Assembly: GCA_023078685.1 (NCBI GenBank)
Contig: JALGAS010000006.1
Span: forward strand, 2,852,001 to 2,916,000
Source: Neopestalotiopsis rosae
Lineage: Eukaryota > Ascomycota > Sordariomycetes > Amphisphaeriales > Sporocadaceae
Reading direction: 5' to 3'
Length of the DNA stretch: 64,000 nucleotides
The notes below the pieces were generated by a model that saw nothing but the letters and a program-made list of their open reading frames with translations, made no database searches and was not told the DNA's origin. The translations under genes and the position numbers were made by a program. Shown here piece by piece: positions 47,066-58,146 of the stretch (position 1 is the first letter of the stretch; every line of letters begins with the position of its first letter).

Positions 47066-50000
47066 TTACATGAGGTTGTACAATGCCCGCGATCCATTCT
47101 CGGCCGCAGCAATGTGCCAAGGTCGAATATCCGTTTCTCTGTCGGTCATTCCCCGAGCCCGTGCCAGGGTCCCCAGACCCCGAAAGTACGTGAGCATCTC
47201 CCGGAGCAGAGTCTCATAAGCCCTTGGGTTGCCCTCATTATGGACAATGTTGACCTCCATCACAGTTGGCGGATCCTCAAGTCTGCTACCACCTTTCTTC
47301 ACCAGGTAGCCACTCACAATCGATGGGCTAAGCTCCGTGAGTGAAGTCGAATTGTTGAGGCGGTGCGCCAGGATGGATCCCCATGTATGATCAGTGACGT
47401 CGGTAAGAGTAGCTTCGGCGTCTGACTCGGCAGCTGCGTCGCCGGGACCGCCCGGTGTTGGCGCACTTGTTGCGTCACGTAATGACGGTGTAGGGGGGTT
47501 GCCCGACTGTTCAGGCGACACCATTGATGGCTGAGGTGTCGAGACTGGGGTTGTGAAAAAGACTCCAGCAGTATTGTTGGTCACTTTCACCTCTGGTGGT
47601 AGAAGTTGGAGCGATGGATCCGTGTCCACAGCAATGAGTGTCAATGTCACCGTTGCTCTGGATTCCGTCTGGGCTAGACTGGACCACAAGTCAATCTCCG
47701 ATTGATCCATCATGCCACACTTGGTTATTATGATTCTCCATGACACCTTTCGAGTGCTTATCATTTCGTGAGTACTCTCCCAGATTTCGCGGACAACGTC
47801 GACAAAGGGCGTGGCAATGGCTTTGCCTTTTCTGCCAAGACAATACGAAGCCGTCATTTGTAGACTGCCACGGTTGTCTGTCCATGCAGCCGTGACCCAA
47901 CGCTCATCCACGCTCTGTGCATAGGCAATATGCAGGCATGTGTTCTCGTGAAGAAGCGACGCAGAGGGCGTGGTTGATAGTTTGAAGTCTATCATGCGCG
48001 GAATCGTCTGCTCTAGCACAATAGCAGGAGCGGGCATAGCGCCCCCAAACATGGTGCAGCGATCATATGTTTCGACCGCCAGTCTTGCATAATCAAGTGG
48101 CGATGGACTGACTATCGAGGTGCTTGATGCCAAAAAGTCCCTTGGTATCAGCTGTAGAACGAGATCATTCTCCACTGGCTTTCTACTGCTGAGGAGCAAC
48201 TTTTTGTATCTTTCAAACAGCTGGTGAAATGCATAACAGCATTCAGCTGGCGATGCATGTATACTGGTCGAGTATACGAAAAAGACAACAACGTTGATTT
48301 CCTTGACGGAAAGGTGCGATAGCACATCACTCAATTTTGTCAGTCCATTGACAAGTGACGCACTCAGGGTTGAACCTGTTACATTGAAATCTTGTCCAGG
48401 AGTCTCCGACTCGTGCGGGAAAAGCCCACCAGGGAAATCGGGAGAAGCAGACATGCGACTAAAGGAGCCTAGTCTGAGAGACTCATAGGAGCCCTGCATC
48501 TTATTCAAAAAGCCATCAACATCGTCCGCAAGTCCCTCGGCCTCGGGATATATGCAAACAGCTTGAATGTCCTTGGACCCATTCGATGGACCCAGACCCA
48601 AGCTTTCCCAGAATGTCACAGCAGAGGGAAGAACGATGTGTTTCGTATCATAACGCCTCATCTCAAAGCGCGGTGAGGGTATTTGAAATGGGTTGCTCGG
48701 CTTCAGTTGCTCTGCTCCGGGCGGACGGGGCTGCATACGTGTTGGTTGCCCTAGCAGAGGGACGTCCTGCACTTCCAAGAATGGCTTGAAAAGCTGGTCA
48801 TCCAAGTCGTTGAACCATGGCGGCAAGTCGGATCGGAGCTCTTGCAAAGCGAGGTCTGTTATTGAAAGCAGCTCACGCCAACGGTTCAATTTTGATTGCA
48901 GGGAAACTGTTGGATCAGTCGCAAAGCCCAGAGTGCTTGTACAGGCTTGCTCTGTCAGTAACTGAGCCGCGATGATGAAATCATTATCAGGAATCATCAA
49001 CTGTGAGTTCCGTGGCTCAGCATCTGCAAAGTATCTCGCCAAGGGCAGATCGACATCCGACTTGGAAAACTTTGGCAAGTCTACCGACGAATGAGGCGAG
49101 GCAGCATCCGGGTATTCCAGCTCTCGGAATGAGGTAGCAAGTGATTGTTCATCATCATCCAATCGTCGCCTGCGCACACTCCCAGTTTTGTCGGGCGATG
49201 GGGCTTCGTCGCTCTCATAACTCGAGTCATCCTGATCTGAAACGACACTGAGTTCATCTGCGTCCGATGCCGGGTCATCAAGCTTCGTTGGACTTGGATG
49301 TTGAGAAGCAATTCCGGGGCCAGTGGTCATGCGTGCGAAAAGCTCACCAACATTGGCAGGAGGGTCTTTGAGAATTCTCCGGCCCTTCCCGTGACGCCGA
49401 AGGTATCCTGTGGTAGGCGGCGCTTCAAAAGCGATGGGTTTGAGTTCTTGATCTCGGTCGAGTGAAAAGCTGAAGCGACCGTTGCCCTGATATTTGCGAT
49501 TTACGAGAGAAAGGCTGGGGCTGAAGTCAACCTTGTCAAATATGCTACCCGGCTGCGGGGTGTTCCAGTTGGACTTGAGCTGTGGAATGGTATATGTATC
49601 AAAAGATGCCTTAATCCGTTTGAAAACAGTATCGGGGTTAAATGGGCTGGCTTGTCTTTTAACAACCACGGGTCGTTGCCGCTCAATGTCAGATTCAGTG
49701 TTGCGCCTGGGCTGCTCGTTTAGGGAGCTCCGGGCATGTTTGAGTTCGGGTTTGGCAAAGACGGGCGCTGGGGGCGCTGATGGTGGAGGTGCCAATGGCG
49801 GACGAGGGGCGACTTCAGCAACCGGTGCAGTGTTGAAATCCTGGGCCATGTCGAGAAGCCTATCTGCACCAGACAAGTCAACAGAATCAAGTGCCATGTC
49901 CATCCCGCCGGGCTGCTCATCGAAGAAGCTAAAGTCGGCGTCGGTAATATCATTGTCGCCAAACATGTCTGGTCCAAGATCACCAAAAAGATTTTCAGAA

Positions 50001-51616
50001 TCAAACGAGCTGCCCCCACGTTCCCTCTTAGGTTCCTGGGTTTCCCATGCTGGTTCTGCAAAAGACTCCGCTGGCAAGCTCACCGTCGTGTCGATGTCGA
50101 CCGCAGCAGTGGTGTTGGGCTGGTGACCCGGACTAGAGATCGTTCCATCCATCGACGGAGTGAAGCCGACAGCGTTCTGCACGCCATCGGGTGGTGTTGG
50201 ATACATTGCACCCGGCGGTACTCCCGCATTACTGGGCCGATGCAGAGCAATAGGGGAGAGTCCGGCTCCAGTCTGCGGTTGGCTATTTGTACTGGTCTGT
50301 TGAGCACTGGCTGCTTCGCGTTCCTGTTTCTTCCTAGCAAGAAGTTCCTCACGTTCGGCCGTACTATTAAACCACGTCTTCGCATTTGCCAAAGGATCGA
50401 AGCTACCATCTGGACTCGAAGATGACATATCCGTAATACTGAGCTTGGACAGAGCTTTGCAGAAGCAGAGATTGGATGGCCACGAGAGGCTGGTCGGAGC
50501 GGCTGTGATCATTGGCGTTCGTTTCCCGTCATAACTCTGATCAGTAGGTTTCCTCCGAACACGCTGCAAGCTGAGCCATTTCTGTGTACCGCTAATGGGA
50601 GAGGGCAGATTTCTTGCTTGTAATAATTTTGCGCAGATTGACCGCCAATGTCCTAGCTCTCGTTCTGGACGCAATCGAGACACTTGCGTGTCTGGAGACT
50701 GTGGCATGGCGCTGTTGTTCGACGAGTATTCACTGTCGGCGATGGCTTGACAAGTGGCGAAGACGCCCAGAGGAGCCGCGAGAACTGTGATGCCATGCAA
50801 TGGCGGGTATGCGTACTCGGATAGGGAGTGGAGACCCTTGACGGAGCTGACGTTGAGCATGACCACGAGAGTACCGGTAGTTGTCAGGTACACTCGGAAC
50901 GAGGCCAGTATGGGTATGTTCATGCCGCTTTCATCCTGTATTCGTTGTGGCAGAAGCAGGGTCCGCGAATTCAGGGGCAAAGCGCCTGATCTCATACATA
51001 ATGTGGACGTCAAGGCAGAGAGAATCGCCGAGATGAAGTGCTGATATGCGTCTCTGACGGTGGTGGTTGCTGCGCCTCTTGTCTCGTGGCCTGATAACAT
51101 TTTCACCTCTTGATCATTGAGACCGCCCGGAAAAGAGGTCGCCTGGATGCCCCTGAGTCCTACATCGAGAGGGTTGGACGCGCTGGAGGAGGAACTGCTG
51201 GGTGTGTTGGTTGCGCTGGCGCCATATCCTCGGCTCTTGAGCAGACTTGCAGGCTCAAATAGACCTTCCTCGACTAATACCAGATTGAGCCCCTGGCAGT
51301 CCAATGACTTATCGAAACTCGACGATCCGGGTTGGTCGTCTTTCTTCTGCAAGCGGAAGCACCACAAACCGCGCCTGGCGGCATCGACGTAAGCCAGATG
51401 GCCATCGCACCGCAGTGCGCCCTCGAACTCGAGCGCTCCGGATACGTAGAAATTCGGGGGCGGCGATACCGGTTCGTAGAATGCATAAGCGACGGCAGAG
51501 ATGTTATTCTGTGTAGAGATACGTCAGCCTACTTTTATGTATGATGAATATCTGAAAGGTGCAAGGTCACCACTTACAAGAACTAGAGCATTAGTTTCAT
51601 ATTCAGCAGGGTCCAT
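47066..51616 (-). CDS. SSN2: Mediator complex subunit 13 (SSN2/SRB9)
   Basis: Two exons, 51616-51578 (13 codons) and 51508-47066, give 1493 aa, normal for fungal Med13. The N-terminal domain starts with NNISAVAYAFYEPV and includes FEGALRCDGHLAYVDAARRGLWCF. A long Ser/Pro/Asp-rich disordered middle follows, then the C-terminal Argonaute/PIWI-like domain with EINVVVFFVYSTSIHASPAEC, PRMIDFKLST, NTCLHIAYAQSVDERWVTAAWTD and DLWSSLAQTE. Med13 links the Cdk8 kinase module to core Mediator and blocks RNA polymerase II recruitment; it is nuclear. The short first exon was placed by a GTAAGT donor and reads MDPAEYETNALVL before joining NNIS. It is divergent from ENP2. Confidence 0.93.
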
Positions 51617-53057
51617 GTCGTAAATCCTGTTTCTATCAAGCCTCGGGTGCCGTGCCTGTGCCTATACAGTAATGACTGATGCAGGCCAAGCAAAGACTCG
51701 GATGGAGCTATCGATTGGCCGCGACGGGAGTTAACAATGCCTCGATGGAATGGCAGGCAGGTTGTCTTTGGCGCGCATCGAGGGAAGCGCGGTGGTCGCA
51801 TTCGATGGTCACGCACTGAAGGTGCTCGTCCCCATTTCAACGACGCCAAATCGGGTCGGACAGAGGGTGGGCGCGTGAATGATTTCTATCCTGGTCGATA
51901 AAAGCCCTTTCCCGTTCGGCGGTTTGGAGTTCGAGTGACGTGGTTGCACCGTCCAGTAGGTGAAGGGTCGATGTCGCGCACCACCGAGAATCAACGAAGC
52001 TTGGGTTGTCGAGGCAGGTCAGGGCAGGTCGGATGGGTCACTGATCAATCAGTACCAAAGAGATACCCTGAGATTGAGTCGCGGCTCGCCATCCTGGTTC
52101 TAGGTCTCCGCCGCTTGACTGAGGCTGACCAATCAAAGAAAGTCAAAGTCACGTCGACAGCGGAGCCGCCCAACTGCTCAGGCTACCTAGCTGTCATAGC
52201 TAGCATTGCATAACACCAGCAAGGAGCGTACCCAAATATCATCTCCAAAGTCTTTGGCCTTTGAGATGTTCATTGTGTTTTGGTGTTGTGCGTGTGAGTT
52301 TCTTCTCTTTCTTTTCCAATGTCAAATGTTAGACCTTGATATATTTTATTCAATTTATGATAAACATTGATACATGGTTGAAGATTGGATTCCCAGCTGA
52401 TGTATGTATCAAGGGAGAATTACATTTGAATGAGATGTCGGGCCACGTTTTCTGATATACGGATCATCACGAAAACTTTATAATTCAAAAACTATATATT
52501 CATCGTAAAATCACACTCCTTTGACTGTTTATAAAGGTAACGCGCACTGATTCAATATTGAACGGTTTGCTGAACATGGGAACATTGCATCGGTTCTGCC
52601 TTGGTGCGGCCGCTGAAATCAACGAAATACGGGCTCTATGGGCAAGAGGCAGAAGAAACCACCTGACCTAAAAGGCCTGGAGTCATCCACTGTTTTCCGT
52701 TTAAAGACCAAGCCAATTAATAAACTCGTACAGTACATAGGTAAGCAAGCATGGAGGCCGCATAGTTGAATACGTAAACTAAAGTTTGTAGCAGCCAGAC
52801 CGCTAAGCGACGGTACTCTTAAGCAATGGTCACTCTTCCGTCCTTTGCGGAAAAGATCGGTAATAAACGTTGTCGCACCTCATGTAGCGAACAACTATGA
52901 GGATGACTAGCGCCAACGAACGTGGGGCCTTGCTTATCGATAAAGATCTAGTCTGGCAGTCGCCATAATATTTTTTTGAGAAGCGCCAAACAGAAGGTGG
53001 GATGGCTTCATCTGCTTTTTACACAGCGCACCAATACCCCGAACTCGCCAAAGCACA
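51617..53057. other. Divergent promoter region of MED13 and ENP2
   Basis: About 1.4 kb between start codons. No gene is supported. An A/T-rich zone occupies roughly 52290-52550. Confidence 0.5.
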
Positions 53058-55013
53058 ATGAAGGCCGAGAAGACCGGCGATGTGTCCGTATACACGGTCG
53101 CGGGCGCCGAGACAGCCAGACCTCTCCCAGATTGGCTTGCTCGTCGCAGGAAACGCAGTTTGAAGAACGATGCCGAATACCAGAACCGGATAGAGCTGCT
53201 GCAAGACTTCGAGTTTGAGGAGGCCAGTCAGTGCATCCGCGTCTCGGATGATGGCGAGTGGTTAATGTCTACCGGCACCTACAAGCCTCAGATTCATGTA
53301 CACCAGCTATCGCATCTTTCTCTCTCTTTTGCTCGACACACGACCTCGCTAAACACGACCTTTCAACTGCTCTCGAGCGATTACACAAAGTCGATACATT
53401 TGCAGAGCGATCGCAAGATTGAGTTGCACACACAGGGCCAGATGCACTACGAGACGAGGATACCACGATACGGAAGAGACCTCATCTATGATCGCCACTC
53501 TGCCGAAGCTCTGGTGCCCGCTGTCGGTCTCGACGCCGACGGACACGGAGAAGTGTTTCGCCTGAACCTCGAGGTTGGCAGATTTATGAAGTCCTACCAC
53601 ATCGACCTCGGCGCCGACGAGGGTGTAGAAAAGGGTCTCCAGGGCAGTATCGGAGTAGGTGCCGTCCTGGTCGCCGCTCAAGCCGAGCGGACACACAATC
53701 TAGCCGCCTTCGGTACCTCGATAGGTACGATTGAGTTTTGGGACCCAAGATCCAAAAACCGAGTGAGCATCATTGGCGGCCAGGAAGGCGAGATCACGGC
53801 ACTGAACTTTAGTGACTCGGGAATGTCCCTTGCTACTGGTTCATCGAGTGGATTGATCAAACTCTTCGATCTCAGAAGCCCCGTCCCTCTTCTCCAGAAG
53901 GATCAGGGTCTGGGCTTTGCTGTAAAAGAGCTGATGCATTTGACAACTGCGTCGCAGGAAAAGAAAATTCTTTCGGCCGATAAACGAGTAGTCAAGATCT
54001 GGGACGAGCAGGATGGCAAGCCATGGACATCAGTTGAGCCTCTGGTTGACATCAACTCTGTGGCATGGTGCAAGGATACCGGTATGTTGCTGAGTGCCAA
54101 CGAAGGCAAGCAACAGCATGCATGGTTCATCCCAGAGCTAGGACCTGCGCCAAAGTGGGCAAGCTTCCTCGACAACATGGTGGACGAGATGGCAGAAGAA
54201 GTGCGGACCGAGACATACGAAAACTACAAATTCCTTACAAGACCAGAGCTCAAGTCGCTCAGCCTGGATCATCTCATTGGCAAGACCAGTCTGCTTCGCC
54301 CTTACATGCATGGTTACTTTGTGGCTTCTAAGCTGTATGACCAAGCGAGACTCATTGCCAACCCATATGCCTGGGAAGAGGAACGATCCAAGCGCATCAA
54401 GGAGAAGATCGACAAGGAACGCGAGAGCAGAATCCGTGGCAAGAAGAAGGTCAAGGTCAACCAGAAGTTGGCAGACAACCTCATCAAGCGTCAAGAAAAG
54501 AGGGCACAGATTGATCTCAATGCTGGTATGCTCGGTGATGACCGTTTCGGCAAGATGTTCGAGGACGAAGAGTTCGCCATTGACGAAAACACTCACGAGT
54601 TCAGAATGCTCAACCCCAGCACCAAGGTGGACGCCACAAACGGTGCTGCACCTGAGCGTGAGTACAAGATGGAGAACGATAGCGGGTCGGACGACGCTTC
54701 TAGCAGTGAGGATGAAGCGGCTGCTCCGGCACAGAAATCAAAACCCAGCAAGGACAGCATCGACATGCGGGTCTCTACATCAAACAAGAATGGCGGTCGG
54801 TCCATGAGGGACACTGCCTTGGGATCACGGGCACAGAAATCTGGACGGGTGACCAAGAACCGCGCTGGCGATATTGTCGGAGAACGATCAGTCACTTTCG
54901 TGCCCGAATCGCGGCGGAAACAAAAGGACGAAGAGGTTGTCGAGCCTCAACCCAAGGCCAAACGCTTCGACGCCAGGCGGAGTGCTAGCACAAATACTTT
55001 TAGACGAATGTGA
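53058..55013 (+). CDS. ENP2: WD40 ribosome-biogenesis factor ENP2 (NOL10)
   Basis: A single exon of 651 aa. The N-terminus matches the family closely (DVSVYTVAGAETARPLPDWL, LLQDFEFEEASQCIRVSDDG, STGTYKPQIHVHQLSHLSL), and WD40 blades follow to about residue 370 (TIEFWDPRSKNRVS, GLIKLFDLRSPVPLLQKDQG, RVVKIWDEQDGKPW). After HGYFVASKLYDQARLIANPYAWEEE comes a long charged helix (KRIKEKIDKERESRIRGKKK), then a Lys/Ser-rich disordered tail. The protein is nucleolar and joins the SSU processome for early 18S rRNA maturation. A phosphorylatable acidic stretch (NDSGSDDASSSEDEAA) lies near residue 545. Nothing appears truncated. Confidence 0.95.
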   Translation: MKAEKTGDVSVYTVAGAETARPLPDWLARRRKRSLKNDAEYQNRIELLQDFEFEEASQCIRVSDDGEWLMSTGTYKPQIHVHQLSHLSLSFARHTTSLNTTFQLLSSDYTKSIHLQSDRKIELHTQGQMHYETRIPRYGRDLIYDRHSAEALVPAVGLDADGHGEVFRLNLEVGRFMKSYHIDLGADEGVEKGLQGSIGVGAVLVAAQAERTHNLAAFGTSIGTIEFWDPRSKNRVSIIGGQEGEITALNFSDSGMSLATGSSSGLIKLFDLRSPVPLLQKDQGLGFAVKELMHLTTASQEKKILSADKRVVKIWDEQDGKPWTSVEPLVDINSVAWCKDTGMLLSANEGKQQHAWFIPELGPAPKWASFLDNMVDEMAEEVRTETYENYKFLTRPELKSLSLDHLIGKTSLLRPYMHGYFVASKLYDQARLIANPYAWEEERSKRIKEKIDKERESRIRGKKKVKVNQKLADNLIKRQEKRAQIDLNAGMLGDDRFGKMFEDEEFAIDENTHEFRMLNPSTKVDATNGAAPEREYKMENDSGSDDASSSEDEAAAPAQKSKPSKDSIDMRVSTSNKNGGRSMRDTALGSRAQKSGRVTKNRAGDIVGERSVTFVPESRRKQKDEEVVEPQPKAKRFDARRSASTNTFRRM

Positions 55014-55073
55014 TACCCGAGGATTTCTGTATAAACACAAAAAGGCATGGCAGCGTAATGATACATATTCGAA

Positions 55074-55079
55074 AATAAA
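55074..55079 (+). terminator. AATAAA polyadenylation-type signal of ENP2
   Basis: AATAAA 60 bases beyond the ENP2 stop, inside the 218-base gap between two facing stop codons. The signal is suggestive only. Confidence 0.35.
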
Positions 55080-55231
55080 GAACGACCATTTCGTCCCGCT
55101 TCCAACTCCCCAACACCCACATGCTATGAAACAGATCAACGAATCATGATTTCCCCCATCGAATTGATAAAGACCACCAAAGGCCCGGAAAGTATATATC
55201 ATTCTGGTCATCTCATTCCACTTCACTTGTT

Positions 55232-55798
55232 CTATTTGTGCCCCCACTTTCGAGCACTCTTTCGGCTGTCTGGGCTCTGTCGAATGCTTGTCTTTGCGGC
55301 AAGACCCTTTTCGATATCCTCTGGTCGCAGGCGTGGTGTGGGAGGCACGTCGTCCAGTCGCGTGCGGCCGCGCGAGGTTCTTCCAGACTCCTTGACTGAT
55401 CTCGGAAACTCGGAGCGGCGGGGCGTCAGAGCCGTCACGACCTTCTTGGCCGAGCGGCGTATGCTTTCTCTGACCTTCCACTCCCTCTTCTTGGCCAGGT
55501 AGAACAAGACGGCGGATGCAACTAATAGTGAGAATCGTTTAGTTTATGTTGTGGAGAGAAAAGTCGTAACATGTTTTGCTTAAAACTTACTACCACCAAT
55601 GGCAACAACCACTACTACAACAATGATGGCAACTAAAGCACCGTGGGACAGCTCAACTGCGCCCGAGGTACCACCAGATGCACCGGCCGCGTCGTCGACG
55701 GCGCCTCCTGAATTTGCGGAGCCAGCACTGGCATCCTGTCCACCCGTATAAGGGTCCTCCGTCGCCAGCGGGAAGGCGGCAGTCGTCGTAGTCGCCAT
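55232..55798 (-). CDS. Small single-pass membrane protein, function unknown
   Basis: Two exons, 55798-55591 and 55521-55232, give 165 aa. The first 50 residues are Ala/Gly/Ser/Thr-rich without a cleavable signal, then ALVAIIVVVVVVAIGGIASAV and LFYL form one membrane helix that spans the splice junction. About 95 residues of strongly basic tail follow (KKREWKVRESIRRSAKK, then TPRRSEF and RLRPEDIEKG). By the positive-inside rule the basic tail should be cytosolic and the Ser/Thr part outside or luminal. This resembles fungal plasma-membrane proteins of Mid2/Axl2-like layout but is far shorter, and I recognise no family. The intron position is supported by restoration of a continuous helix. Confidence 0.7.
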
Positions 55799-58146
55799 TA
55801 TAACCAGAGATGTGGTGGGCTCTCAAAGCCACTGATGATGACTGTGTCGAAGCCGAATGGGAAGTGCCCAGTCGAAAACCTTTCGTCGAGGTTGGAATTT
55901 CGAAGTAACAGGAAGATTGATTAATTGAAGAAAGGAAGAATTCGAGAACAAATTCGAGCAAAGTGTGACAATGTCCCAAGTTTGGGGGCAACCGTAAGAC
56001 TTTATGATTGACTGCATATCATGTATAGACGGTACGCCAACCAGATCCCTTCTACAGCCGCCGTGATGGGGGGCACACATGGCGACCCTATCCGTCAACA
56101 TGATAGCTTATTCATCCTTCCTGCATGCACAGCAAAAATCTGTCTCCATCACTCCCCCCCACAGTCACAATCTTCACTACCCCATCCGACCTTTAATTCT
56201 TTTTCGCCTATCCAAAGAAACGTGCCTTGAAGAAAAATGGCTTGGCCGTTGGCCTCAATTGGCCCATGCCATATATCAGGGTCGACTTAAGACGTGCCTC
56301 TGTACATGTCCCAAGACGGCTGCCGGCGCCTGATTGGTGAGGCTAGCGCTGGCTATTGCACAGAACACATACGGCGGGCCAATGGCGTTGCGCAGAGCAG
56401 GGATCGGCACATGTGCTATGAGACCCCTGTGAGGCAAGTCACATCTCGCGCCGGGCACGGCAATTGGTCGGTTCCTTGACTAAAATGCTCTGTCGAAGGG
56501 GTTCAAGAGTGAGGAAATGAAAGAAGGGGAGAAAAGGAATGCTAATAGAAAAAAACCTTTTCAACCGCATTACCGACCTCTGCATTGCAGAATTCAAGAG
56601 GACGACCTAGCGGCCAAAAGGCAAATAAACGGGTCCTTCATCTGCAGCACTGGAGTCAAGTCAATGTGCCTGACCGATACATACAAGCAAAGGTCCAGAA
56701 GTAAGGTTACAGGTATGTACGGAGTACTTCAAACACATTTTATCTTTAGCGGGGCCTGCTCAGATGCATATACCCGACTGCAGCAGTCCCAACCTCATTT
56801 ACAGCCCCCCATAATGGGGGGCCCTTGGGGCCGTTTTAACATTGCGGCCTGAAATCGTGGGACCTGGCAACCAAAAAAAGTAAATACGTACGATAGTATA
56901 TTTATATCACAACAAGGCTTCATCAGCCGCGCCCTGAAACGATTGCTGAAATGACACGCATCAAAATAAACATCAAGTCAATGCTTGGAAATACTAGACC
57001 AAGTTTCGCCTCAACATTGATTGCTCTCTACCAACCATTTTTCTTGAGAGCTGACCTGCTGCAGACAAGATGCTCGTAATGCCTACTGAGTATGAGACGG
57101 TGCTTCATTGGAAGAACGACAAGGCCTGCGGATGCTCGTCGTCCCGTTTCTATTCAAGGTATAATCTTCAGGTGGAAGGGAAAAGCACAGGGGCAAAGGA
57201 AGGCAAGAAAAAAAAGGAATGTGCCTCATACGAATGTGCTAGACGCTCGAGTGAGCGAGCGTAAAGTGAGAAAAGTTTTGGCAGGTCTCTACCTAGGTAG
57301 ATATGCAAGATTCGAAATGTAAGCTTACAAGCACAAATGGGTTTCAAAACTTGATCAAACAAGACAAGAACACAGTCCTTTGCAATGCAACTCTGTGGCA
57401 GTTTCCGCACTACAATAACCATATGACATTGGACTCGTCTGATACTAGCTCCAAGACAATAGTTCATGGGAAATACGACTACATGGATAAGACAAGGCAC
57501 CGTATCTTATGAGAAGAAGGAAGAGCTGGGAAATAAATATGTACAGATGTGATTACCCTAAAATGGGGTATCCGACAGGCTGTCAATCCATTTGCGTATA
57601 TTGAACAGCGTTAGAAGCATACAATGACATGATAGAATAGGGGACAAGCAATAATGGACTTATCATTAGACGAGGGAATCGTAGACCCGATATATATACT
57701 CGTTTGTTTCCAAGTGCATGAACAGCATCTACTGTGTGGAAGACATTAATCGGCAGCAAAATGAGACTGCTCCGTGCCAAGACCTAGAAAAGAGAATATA
57801 CGAAACAGTATGTAGAAAGCGCAGCAACCCACACACGATAAAAGCCACGTCCACGCGCTCACGCTTACTTCTGAATCATCAAGATGTCTTTGTTTCGTCA
57901 GTTTCAAATCATATCATGTAAATTATTTTTCAACCTAATCATTTGCTATGCGCCGCATTGAACATTGGTTGCCGCCAATTTTAGAGCTTTTTGTTTTCGC
58001 AGATTACCGTTTTTTTTGTGTTGAAACAGCCAACCAAGATTTTCACGTTCAGTCATCGAACTCATTGCTTAACATGCATTCACCTCATCTGCCCAAGAGC
58101 TGATTTCTCTACGACTCGAGTGTAGACCATCGTGTGTCGACGACTC
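55799..58146. other. Intergenic between the small membrane protein gene and SCP160
   Basis: About 2.3 kb. It contains a 19-base perfect inverted repeat at 56804-56822 and a CTACCTAGGTAG palindrome at 57289-57300. No gene is supported. Confidence 0.5.
56804..56822. repeat. Perfect inverted repeat, 9-base arms
   Basis: GCCCCCCATAATGGGGGGC has perfect 9-base arms around a single central A. It lies about 1.0 kb upstream of the small membrane protein gene. The arms are C6/G6 runs; other C or G runs of six to eight bases occur at about 56067 and 56153. Confidence 0.7.
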
